DNA of 19,219 nucleotides from JBBQSU01 sp038234815 (GTDB lineage Bacteria; Planctomycetota; Phycisphaerae; Tepidisphaerales; Tepidisphaeraceae). The stretch spans positions 1-19,219 of the forward strand of contig JBBQSU010000067.1 of NCBI GenBank assembly GCA_038234815.1. The letters are read 5' to 3'. The notes beneath the pieces were generated by a model. The model ran no database searches. It saw nothing but the letters and a program-made list of their open reading frames with translations, and was not told the DNA's origin. The position numbers were made by a program, and so were the translations under genes. This document shows positions 8,288 through 14,817 of this stretch, piece after piece (position 1 is the stretch's first letter; each line of letters opens with the position of its first letter).

Positions 8288-9280
8288 TCAGCTGGGGATG
8301 CCCAGGCGGGTGATCCTGCGGTTTAGACGCTGGATATTGATGCCCAGCAATCGCCCGGCCGCGGCCTTGTTGCCCTTCACGCGCTTGAGGGCTTCGGCAA
8401 TCGTCCGCCGTTCAACATCGAGAAGGGTCAGGTCTGAGGCCAGCGAACGGCTAGCTTCATCCGATGCGTTGCTCTGTTGGAGCCTTGGCGGGAGATCGGC
8501 CAGGGTGATCGTCGTATCCTGGGCCAGCACGTGGGCGTGTTCCATCACGTTCGACAGCTCACGCACGTTGCCCGGCCAGTTATAGCCTTCCAGTATCGCG
8601 GCCACTTCCGGCGTGATCGACTTACGAACCTCGCCGTACAGATCGGCCTGCATCTTAAGGAAATGCCCGGCCAGCGGAACGATATCATCACGACGCTGAC
8701 GCAGCGCCGGCAAACGAAGCACCACGACATTGAGCCGGAAGAACAAGTCCTGCCGGAACTCGCCGCGACGCACCATCTCGTCGAGATTACGATTGGTAGC
8801 GGTGATGATTCGGATGTCTACCGGACGGGGCTTGGTGTCGCCCACCGGAACCACCGCGCGCTCTTGCAGCACACGCAGCAGCTTGGCTTGAAGCGGAAGG
8901 CTCAATTCCCCGATTTCGTCGAGGAACAGTGTCCCGCCATCAGCCGCCCGAATAAATCCAAGCGAATCGCGCATCGCGCCCGTGAACGCGCCCTTCACAT
9001 GACCGAACAATTCGCTTTCAAACAAATTGTCGGACAAGGCCGAGCAGTCAACAGGGATGAACGGCTTGGTCACCCGACGGGAATTCTGATGGATGTAACG
9101 GGCAAACATTTCTTTGCCACTGCCCGTTTCACCTAACAGCATTACCGTCGAACGACGAGGAGAAATGCCGACCGCGATTTCTTTGAGTGAGCGGATGCCC
9201 ACCGAATCGCCAATCAGCAAATCACGAGACTGATCGAGTGCGGGTTCCAAGCCGCTCACGACGTCGTCATACTTTTCCAT
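8288..9280 (-). CDS. Sigma54-dependent transcriptional activator (AAA+ and Fis-type HTH, no sensor domain)
   Basis: A 330-residue bacterial enhancer-binding protein that would remodel sigma54 RNA polymerase using ATP. Walker A is GETGSGKE (50-57), the sigma54 contact loop is GAFTGA (97-102), Walker B is GGTLFLDE (115-122), the arginine-finger segment is FRQDLFFRL (175-183), the sensor II segment is NWPGNVREL (234-242), and a Fis-type DNA-binding helix-turn-helix covers about 291-328. Only about 25 residues precede the AAA+ domain, so there is no receiver, GAF or PAS domain; this resembles PspF-type activators controlled by a partner protein or by abundance. The ATG at 9280 is chosen because family sequence begins there and GGGG lies just upstream; the frame is open further upstream but that part has no recognisable sequence. 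No sigma54 promoter or PspA-like partner is visible in the window, so the target genes are unknown. Confidence 0.9.
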   Translation of the reverse strand: MEKYDDVVSGLEPALDQSRDLLIGDSVGIRSLKEIAVGISPRRSTVMLLGETGSGKEMFARYIHQNSRRVTKPFIPVDCSALSDNLFESELFGHVKGAFTGAMRDSLGFIRAADGGTLFLDEIGELSLPLQAKLLRVLQERAVVPVGDTKPRPVDIRIITATNRNLDEMVRRGEFRQDLFFRLNVVVLRLPALRQRRDDIVPLAGHFLKMQADLYGEVRKSITPEVAAILEGYNWPGNVRELSNVMEHAHVLAQDTTITLADLPPRLQQSNASDEASRSLASDLTLLDVERRTIAEALKRVKGNKAAAGRLLGINIQRLNRRITRLGIPS

Positions 9281-9669
9281 ATAGACCCCGATCCAATAAA
9301 TTCCACTGCGGAGGGTAGCCGCGCGCGGGTAACGTTGCAACCTAAATCTTTGAGAAATTGAATAATTCTTTGGGGCTAATAATAAGTGGAGCGGCCCATT
9401 TTTCGGGCAAAAATCGGATAAAAAGATCGGTTTTGCGTTAGTCCGCTCGCCGCCTCTAGGACGACCCAAACCGCACCGGCGCCGTCCGAAAACAAGAGCA
9501 CCGTGCGACCATCGCCCGGCCCTGCCGAGCGGCCCCCGCACAGACATAAGCTGTTGAAATTATGGCAACATATCGATATGACCTACCGGTAACCCCGCCT
9601 GCGGTCCAAACCCGCTCCCGAACCCACGCTAAGACCAGCATCTTACCTATCTTACGCAACCCGCAAATG
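9281..9669. other. 389-base gene-free gap between purB and the sigma54 activator
   Basis: No convincing gene is present; the open frames here lack ribosome binding sites and have no family resemblance. The half next to the activator (about 9340-9435) is AT-rich compared with its neighbours, which suits a promoter/leader of the activator, but I could not find a convincing -35/-10 or sigma54 pair. A 12-base perfect palindrome, CATATCGATATG (9569-9580), is followed within two bases by TACCGGTA (9583-9590). No clear terminator for purB is seen. Confidence 0.6.
9569..9580. repeat. 12-base perfect palindrome
   Basis: CATATCGATATG reads the same on both strands and is followed closely by the 8-base palindrome TACCGGTA. 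It lies about 90 bases beyond the purB stop and about 290 bases upstream of the activator start. It may be a regulator site or chance; one copy only. Confidence 0.3.
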
Positions 9670-11100
9670 CTACACCCGTAGCTCCGCAGACTGATGCAGG
9701 AAGGCGTGATACTTAGCCCGGATCGGGGCGACAACCGTCTCAACGAAGGCCTCGGTCTGCTCCGGTGCCCGCCCCACAAATGCCTGCGGATTCATCACTT
9801 GCTGCAAATCGACCGATGCAAAGGATGCGTCTCCCGCCAGGCGATCCAGCAGATCGTTGCTCCGGCCATGAATTTTCACCTGCTCGGCCGCCGCCAGACT
9901 ATGCCTGCGAATTTTCTCGTGCAAATCCTGCCGATCCCCCCCCGCCTGCACCGCTGCCATCAAAATCTCCTCGGTGGCCATGAACGGCAACTCGGCTTTC
10001 AGCGCCGCTTCGATCGTCCGCGGATAAACCACCATCTCCCGTGCCACGTTCATTACGATCCCCAGACAAGCGTCGATAGCCAAAAACGACTCGGGAATGG
10101 TCAGCCGCTTGTTGCTTGAATCGTCCAGCGTGCGCTCAAACCACTGCTCGGCTGCGGTCTGAAGTGGCGAGGTGCTGAGGCTGATGACAAACCGCGCCAG
10201 GCCGGTGGCGCGCTCGCAGCGCATCGGATTGCGCTTATACGCCATCGCGCTTGACCCCACCTGCTCCTCCTCAAACGGCTCTTCCAATTGTTTCATGCCC
10301 GCGAGCAATCGCACGTCGTTGGCAAAACGATGAACACTCACCGCCATCCCCGCCAGGCACGAAGCCACCTGCGCGTCCACCTTACGCGGATAGGTTTGAC
10401 CGGTCACGGGAAAGGACTGGGCAAAATCAAACGCCCGGGTTACTTTTTCATCCAGCGCGTCGCATTTGTGATGATCGCCATTGAACAGACTAAGAAACGA
10501 AGCCTGCGTGCCCGTGGTGCCTTTCACGCCGCGAAATTTCAAGCTCACGAGGCGAAATTCAAGGTCTTCCAGATCAAGCACAAAATCCTGCGCCCATAGC
10601 GTTGCCCGCTTGCCAACTGTCGTGGGCTGCGCCGGCTGAAAGTGCGTGTAGCCGAGGGTCGGCAGGTCCTTCCACTTCATCGCGAACGTGGACAGGGCGT
10701 CGATGGCGCCGGCCAGCTTGCCGGCCAGCAGTTGCATGGCATCACGAAAGATCAGCAGGTCGGCATTATCCACTACGAACTGGCTGGTGGCGCCAAGATG
10801 GATGATCCCTTTGGCCGCAGGGGCCGCTTCCTCAAAAGTGTGCACGTGGGCCATCACGTCGTGCCGCAGACGCTTTTCCCAGTCCGCAGCCCGCGCAAAA
10901 TCAATATCATCCAGCGCCGCTTCCATCTGCCGAAGTGCTTCGTCGGTGATCCGGTCGATACCAAGCTGCTTCTGAGATCGCGCCAGTTCCAGCCACAATC
11001 GCCGCCAAAGCCCAAACTTATGCTGCGCCGAAAACAGCCGCAACATCTCCTGACCAGCAAACCGCGACGCCAGGGGGGACTCATAAGTGTCGGAAGCCAT
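9670..11100 (-). CDS. purB: Adenylosuccinate lyase (eukaryote-like type)
   Basis: Catalyses two steps of purine synthesis: SAICAR to AICAR plus fumarate, and adenylosuccinate to AMP plus fumarate. The 476-residue protein has the fumarase/aspartase superfamily features: HDVMAHVHTFE (80-90), HLGATSQ (101-107), the catalytic-His segment YTHFQPAQP (151-159, His153) and the signature loop SSAMAYKRNPMR (283-294) with the catalytic serine. The 476-residue length and the wording THFQPAQPTTVGKR and YKRNPMRCER are closer to animal ADSL than to the short Bacillus-type PurB. The start MASDTYESPLASRFA is natural, but there is no Shine-Dalgarno sequence; TAGAAT lies seven bases before the ATG, suggesting a leaderless message. 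It is a single-gene unit, with no other purine gene nearby. Confidence 0.95.
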   Translation of the reverse strand: MASDTYESPLASRFAGQEMLRLFSAQHKFGLWRRLWLELARSQKQLGIDRITDEALRQMEAALDDIDFARAADWEKRLRHDVMAHVHTFEEAAPAAKGIIHLGATSQFVVDNADLLIFRDAMQLLAGKLAGAIDALSTFAMKWKDLPTLGYTHFQPAQPTTVGKRATLWAQDFVLDLEDLEFRLVSLKFRGVKGTTGTQASFLSLFNGDHHKCDALDEKVTRAFDFAQSFPVTGQTYPRKVDAQVASCLAGMAVSVHRFANDVRLLAGMKQLEEPFEEEQVGSSAMAYKRNPMRCERATGLARFVISLSTSPLQTAAEQWFERTLDDSSNKRLTIPESFLAIDACLGIVMNVAREMVVYPRTIEAALKAELPFMATEEILMAAVQAGGDRQDLHEKIRRHSLAAAEQVKIHGRSNDLLDRLAGDASFASVDLQQVMNPQAFVGRAPEQTEAFVETVVAPIRAKYHAFLHQSAELRV

Positions 11101-11113
11101 AGCCGGGATTCTA
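11101..11113 (-). promoter_or_regulatory. -10 element placed for a leaderless purB transcript
   Basis: On the minus strand TAGAAT (11113-11108, five of six matches to TATAAT) is separated by seven bases (CCCGGCT) from the purB ATG. No Shine-Dalgarno sequence fits between. A start site at or next to the A of ATG is expected. TTTTCA 16 bases upstream is a possible weak -35. Confidence 0.5.
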
Positions 11114-11226
11114 AGACCCGCGTGGCCGATGAAAAGACGGGAGATGGAAAATATCCGTCAGCGTCTTATTCGCGGGTGGTCCGATGTGAAGCCAGATGCG
11201 TCGAATAATTGCCCGCCCTCTGCGAA

Positions 11227-11424
11227 TCATTGCTTGAAGCAAGTCGCCTGTGCAAGAGCGTAGACCGCGAGGTCGGCCAGGTCATCCTCCGACCAGTCGT
11301 CGCTCACATCCAGTGGCAGTTCCGAGGGTGCAAGATCGTCGATAAGCAGCTTGGCAAGTCGCAGTCGCTCCGCGGGCGGCATGGGCCTGACGCGCCGGTC
11401 GTAAAGGTCTTGAACCTTGCCCAT
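11227..11424 (-). CDS. Small antitoxin-like protein of unknown function
   Basis: A 65-residue acidic protein, with AGGAG six to seven bases before the ATG, one of the clearest ribosome binding sites in the window. MPPAERLRLAKLLIDDLAP (15-33) resembles the 'lp-eeR--La--Ll-sL' helix of small proteins classed as putative addiction-module components, and the rest is rich in Asp, Leu and Ala. It diverges from an ASCH-domain gene across 63 bases. No toxin gene (RelE, HicA, PIN) follows it; the next gene downstream is purB, starting 126 bases beyond the stop. The antitoxin idea therefore rests on weak helix similarity alone; it could equally be an orphan regulatory or chaperone-like small protein. 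Confidence 0.65.
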   Translation of the reverse strand: MGKVQDLYDRRVRPMPPAERLRLAKLLIDDLAPSELPLDVSDDWSEDDLADLAVYALAQATCFKQ

Positions 11425-11439
11425 GCCAACTCCTATAGA
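11410..11439 (+). promoter_or_regulatory. Candidate upstream promoter toward the ASCH gene
   Basis: TTGAAC (11410-11415), an 18-base spacer, and TATAGA (11434-11439) on the plus strand overlap the start of the divergent 65-residue gene. If used, it would give the ASCH message a leader of about 40 bases. Each box matches four of six consensus bases. It is an alternative to the leaderless promoter next to the ASCH ATG. Confidence 0.25.
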
Positions 11440-11475
11440 TAATGACCCTTCCTACGCGCCCGGTTCGATTTAGTC

Positions 11476-11487
11476 GATAATAGAAAC
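11476..11487 (+). promoter_or_regulatory. -10 element placed for a leaderless ASCH transcript
   Basis: GATAAT (11476-11481, five of six matches to TATAAT) lies exactly at -12 to -7 relative to the ATG at 11488, with AGAAAC between. There is no Shine-Dalgarno sequence. The position fits transcription starting at the start codon. No good -35 is seen. Confidence 0.5.
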
Positions 11488-11871
11488 ATGCGTGCCCTTA
11501 GCATCCGCCAGCCTTATGCCGAGTTGATCATGCGCGGGATCAAGACGATCGAGTATCGATCGCGCCCGACGCGGATCATCGGGCGGCGGTTTTACATCTA
11601 CGCCAGTAAGACGCCGGTATCGCGGCCGATTTGGTCGGAGGATTTGCGGGTCGGACATCCGCCGGGGTGGATGATCGAGCTTGCGGAGCAGGTCGGGTTG
11701 CTTGGGCCGGATGCGGACCTGGCGACGGGATGCATTATCGGCAGCGCGGTCATCGAGAAGGTGTCGCGGAATGACGACATTTTCGAGTGGCACCTGAAAG
11801 AGGTGAAGCGACTGGCTCGCCAGCGCAAGCCGAGCGGGCATCCGCAACCGGTGTGGTTTAATCCCTTCTGA
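11488..11871 (+). CDS. ASCH-domain protein (putative RNA-binding)
   Basis: A 127-residue single-domain protein. The N-terminus MRALSIRQPYAELIMRGIKTIEYRSRPTRI is the classic ASCH signature: a first strand with LSIRQPY, a helix, then a Lys/Glu-containing K-T-I-E-Y-R segment. The strand RRFYIYASK follows, and later GCIIGSAVIEKV matches the barrel strand 'G-iiG-v-i--v'. ASCH domains are related to PUA domains and are thought to bind RNA; some relatives such as YqfB are N4-acetylcytidine amidohydrolases, but the residues are too diverged here to claim that. It ends with PSGHPQPVWFNPF, a Pro/Trp-rich tail. It lies between a divergent small antitoxin-like gene and argH, 57 bases upstream of the latter. 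It probably makes a leaderless message. Confidence 0.85.
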   Translation: MRALSIRQPYAELIMRGIKTIEYRSRPTRIIGRRFYIYASKTPVSRPIWSEDLRVGHPPGWMIELAEQVGLLGPDADLATGCIIGSAVIEKVSRNDDIFEWHLKEVKRLARQRKPSGHPQPVWFNPF

Positions 11872-11916
11872 TCGCGAGCCGTTCCCGCCATCCTTTCCGG
11901 TGGCCACTATCCGCTT

Positions 11917-11928
11917 TACAATCGGTGA
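11917..11928 (+). promoter_or_regulatory. -10 element placed for a leaderless argH transcript
   Basis: TACAAT (11917-11922, five of six matches to TATAAT) lies at -12 to -7 of the argH ATG, with CGGTGA between. GGTG is too close to the ATG to be a good ribosome binding site. The spacing is identical to that of the ASCH gene just upstream. Confidence 0.5.
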
Positions 11929-13458
11929 ATGGCAGAAAAGGGCGAAAAATCGTGGCAGGCAAGAATCGGCGAAGCAACCGACGCGATCGCGCAGACGTTC
12001 GTTGAATCGATGAGTTACGACTGGCGGCTGTACAAGGTGGATGTCGCCGGCAGCATCGCCCACGCGACGATGCTGGCAAAGGTGAAGCTCATCACGGATG
12101 AAGACCTGTCCGCGATCGTGGCGGGGCTGAAACAGATTGAAGCCGAGATCGATCGCGATGGGCCGAAGTGGGCGGGGTTCAAGTCGGAACTGGAAGACAT
12201 CCACATGTGCGTGGAAAGCGCCCTGACGGAACGCATCGGCGAGCCGGGGCGAAAGCTGCACACGGGGCGGAGCCGGAATGATCAGGTGGCGACGGATTTA
12301 GCTATGTGGATTGTGCACGCAAGCGAGAAGATCGGCGCATCGATCCGTATGATCTGCACTGCATATGTCTCTCTTGCAGATCGGTCGTCTGATATCGTCA
12401 TGCCGAGTTTCACGCACCTACAGCGCGCCCAACCGATCATTGCAGGTGCGGAAGCCTTAGCGTGGGCTCAAATGCTTGACGTCGACCGACAACGCCTTGA
12501 TGGAGTTCTCGCTTGTACAACTTGGGAAATGCCATTGGGTAGCGGCGCGATCGCAGGCACGTCGCTACCTCTTGATGCAAATAGCGTTGTTGAAACTTTC
12601 CGTGAACTACGGCAGCTAGAGTGTGAGGCAGATCCTGATTTGCTCGGAAATTCATTCCAAGAAGGTGCGCACAATAGCATCGAGCGCACGGCGTCGCGTG
12701 ATGTTGCCTGCGACTTCGTCTACGCACTCGCCATGATTTCCCAGCACCTCTCCCGCTGGGCCGAGCAGTGGATCATTTACATGACGACCGAGTTCGGCTT
12801 CATCAAGATCGCCGATCGGTACACCACCAGCAGTTCGATGATGCCGCAGAAGCGGAACCCGGACATGCTGGAGCTGATCCGCGGGCGGTGCGGAAACGTC
12901 TACGGCGACCTGTTCGCGCTGATGACGATCCTCAAGGGCCTGCCCATCGGCTACAACCGCGACCTGCAGGAAGACAAACGCATCGTCTTCCGCGCGTACG
13001 ACACGGTTTCGTCGTGCTTAACCATGGCGGCGGCGATCGTGAACAGCGCGTCGTATGACAAGGCACGCATCGAGCCGACGCTGGATAAAGGCTTCCTGGA
13101 TGCAACCAGCCTGGCGGAATATCTGGTGACCAAGGGCATCCCGTTCCGCACCGCCCATCACATCGTGGGCACGCTGGTGGCGCGGTGCGAAAAGGAAGGA
13201 AAGCACGCGCTGGCGCAGTTGAGCGTCGAGGCGTTTAATGAGGTGATCGATGCAACGTTCGCGTCTGGAGGGCGTCACTCCGTGACGCCGGCGGCAGGGA
13301 CTGCCGCCCTCCAAGCGGCCTCAATCCAAGTCACCGACGAAGTCTACACCTGCCTCGGCGCCGCCAACGTCGTCAAACGCTACCAAAGCGCCGGTGCCGC
13401 GGGGGGTAAACCGTTTGAGGAGCAGTTAACAGCGTGGAAAACTCGTCTTGGCGTCTAA
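11929..13458 (+). CDS. argH: Argininosuccinate lyase with an in-frame palindrome-encoded insertion
   Basis: Splits argininosuccinate into arginine and fumarate, the last step of arginine synthesis. Motifs include ELEDIHMCVE (87-96), GRKLHTGRSRNDQ (107-119), the catalytic-His segment SFTHLQRAQP (160-169, His163) and the signature loop SSSMMPQKRNPD (301-312). At 509 residues it is clearly longer than the usual 460 or so. One excess is at 447-463, GGRHSVTPAAGTAALQA, encoded by a double-hairpin element between FNEVIDA and the resuming family sequence IQVTDEVY. A second anomaly is central: residues about 145-245 are encoded at near 50% GC against about 63% in the flanks, and the usual NS-D--SDRD helix reads HNSIERTASRD. 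The catalytic loop is intact, so it is probably functional. The start has no Shine-Dalgarno sequence; see the -10 box at 11917. Confidence 0.93.
   Translation: MAEKGEKSWQARIGEATDAIAQTFVESMSYDWRLYKVDVAGSIAHATMLAKVKLITDEDLSAIVAGLKQIEAEIDRDGPKWAGFKSELEDIHMCVESALTERIGEPGRKLHTGRSRNDQVATDLAMWIVHASEKIGASIRMICTAYVSLADRSSDIVMPSFTHLQRAQPIIAGAEALAWAQMLDVDRQRLDGVLACTTWEMPLGSGAIAGTSLPLDANSVVETFRELRQLECEADPDLLGNSFQEGAHNSIERTASRDVACDFVYALAMISQHLSRWAEQWIIYMTTEFGFIKIADRYTTSSSMMPQKRNPDMLELIRGRCGNVYGDLFALMTILKGLPIGYNRDLQEDKRIVFRAYDTVSSCLTMAAAIVNSASYDKARIEPTLDKGFLDATSLAEYLVTKGIPFRTAHHIVGTLVARCEKEGKHALAQLSVEAFNEVIDATFASGGRHSVTPAAGTAALQAASIQVTDEVYTCLGAANVVKRYQSAGAAGGKPFEEQLTAWKTRLGV
13267..13312. repeat. Two-armed palindromic element inside argH
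   Basis: A 46-base unit of nested inverted repeats. Outer arms GGAG (13267-13270) and CTCC (13309-13312) enclose two adjacent perfect hairpins: GGCGTCAC-TCC-GTGACGCC (13271-13289) and GGCGGCAG-GGA-CTGCCGCC (13290-13308). Each has an 8-base stem and a 3-base loop, and the loops TCC and GGA are complementary to each other. The organisation is that of REP/RAYT-type or other mobile palindromic elements. It is read through in frame, giving GGRHSVTPAAGTAALQ. Only one copy is in the window. Confidence 0.85.
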
Positions 13459-13486
13459 TTTCAGGAAGAATAGCGACGGAGTCCTT

Positions 13487-14740
13487 ATGAGCAAAGGTCA
13501 ATATTCCAGGCCATTGATCGTTGAGGGTGACAGGGCAACGACGCTTGAACGGATCGAGTTCGATGACACACCAAGAAACGAAGATTGGCTGCAGGACTTG
13601 CTATTCACACATCCAGAACTCGTTCCGTTCGAGGAGCTCGATCCACTGTTCCGAAATTCAGTTCCCGTCGCTCGGGAGGTTGAGTCAGGATCCGGGCCGA
13701 TCGACATTCTATATGTAAACGCTGATGGCCTGCTCACCCTCGTTGAAACAAAACTGTGGCGAAATCCGCAATCGCGGCGCGAGGCGGTCGCGCAAATCAT
13801 CAACTATGCCGCTGTATTGTCCAAGACAACCTACGAGGAGCTTTCCCAAGCTGTGGATGAGACGACGGAATCGAAAAAGAATTTGCTTGTCGAGGCGGCG
13901 AGGTCGTCAGTTTCGTCATTTGACGAGCGACGGTTTCATGACGGTTTAAGCCAGAACCTCCGGAATGGTCGGTTCCTGCTGCTCATCATTGGTGATGGCA
14001 TTCGGGAAGACGTCGATGATATGGCCGAATTTCTGAGTCGACAGCCGAACCTAGGGTTTACGTTGCGGTTGATCGAGATGGCAATGTATCGCCTCAAGAA
14101 GGGAAATACGGACGCGATTCTCGTTCAGCCTCAGATCGTTGCAAGGACGCGCGAAATCGAGCGAGCGATTGTTAGAGTCGAGGGCAACAACGTCGTTGTT
14201 GAAACGCTTCCAGAACCGATCAAGGAAGTTCTCGGCGGCAGTGGACGCCTCAAAATTACTTCTGAGCAATTCTACCAACAGCTTGCCGACGAAGTTTCGC
14301 CGTCGTCCATCGAGTTCGTCACGTGGATGGTCGAGCATGCACCGGATCATAGATTGAAGGTTCAGTGGATGCAGGCCGGGCCTGTATTCAAATTTTTCCA
14401 CGAGAGCGGAAAATTCTTTACGCTCTTTCAATTCACCAAAGATGGCTGGTTAAGTGCGTTAGGTTATTTCGTGAGCAGATGCCGAGAATTGGAATTGCCC
14501 GACGGCATTTGGATCGACTATTTTGACTCTACGGCGGCGCTAATTACAGGTGCTGCTCGAAAGCACGGTAAATCCAAAACCGGCAACGAGTGGGATGATG
14601 TTGTGATCGATGATTCATCCGCGCCCTTGGACTCCCTCGCAAGCAAAAAGGTGGAATGGCTGGCAGCAGTTGATCTGGCCATTCGCCAAGTGGATGCTGC
14701 GCTAAATGAATCGACCGGTGTACCACCAGCAGTTCGATAA
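13487..14740 (+). CDS. PD-(D/E)XK nuclease-like protein (DUF91/NucS-like fold)
   Basis: A 417-residue protein whose N-terminal half looks like a restriction-endonuclease-like domain. NEDWLQDLLFTHPELVP (31-47) resembles the leading helix of DUF91/NucS-type nucleases. GPIDILYVNADGLLTLVETKLWRN (70-93) carries the Asp73...Glu87-x-Lys89 metal site, and AQIINYAA (102-109) has the Gln of the usual Q--dY helix. The second half is not recognised. The start at 13487 is chosen because GGAG lies five bases before it; the frame is open a little further, overlapping argH, but that region has no family sequence. Codons are less GC-rich (about 52-58%) than in surrounding genes, suggesting acquisition. It sits 28 bases after argH with no methylase or other defence gene next to it. 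It may act on foreign or damaged DNA; this is inference. Confidence 0.75.
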   Translation: MSKGQYSRPLIVEGDRATTLERIEFDDTPRNEDWLQDLLFTHPELVPFEELDPLFRNSVPVAREVESGSGPIDILYVNADGLLTLVETKLWRNPQSRREAVAQIINYAAVLSKTTYEELSQAVDETTESKKNLLVEAARSSVSSFDERRFHDGLSQNLRNGRFLLLIIGDGIREDVDDMAEFLSRQPNLGFTLRLIEMAMYRLKKGNTDAILVQPQIVARTREIERAIVRVEGNNVVVETLPEPIKEVLGGSGRLKITSEQFYQQLADEVSPSSIEFVTWMVEHAPDHRLKVQWMQAGPVFKFFHESGKFFTLFQFTKDGWLSALGYFVSRCRELELPDGIWIDYFDSTAALITGAARKHGKSKTGNEWDDVVIDDSSAPLDSLASKKVEWLAAVDLAIRQVDAALNESTGVPPAVR

Positions 14741-14746
14741 GGCCGC
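14713..14746 (+). repeat. 34-base argH-like sequence at the end of the nuclease gene
   Basis: This stretch matches argH positions 12814-12847 at 29 of 34 bases, including an identical 17-base run (14722-14738 and 12823-12839). In argH it encodes the catalytic loop TTSSSM; here it is read in another frame and supplies the last residues PPAVR and the stop of the nuclease gene. It may be a recombination scar or chance. Confidence 0.4.
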
Positions 14747-14817
14747 GATTCGCGTTCGCGCGCCGCCAGCAGACGCGGAAGGACGGGCAAGCTCGACGCG
14801 GCTGCGGCTCATCGACG

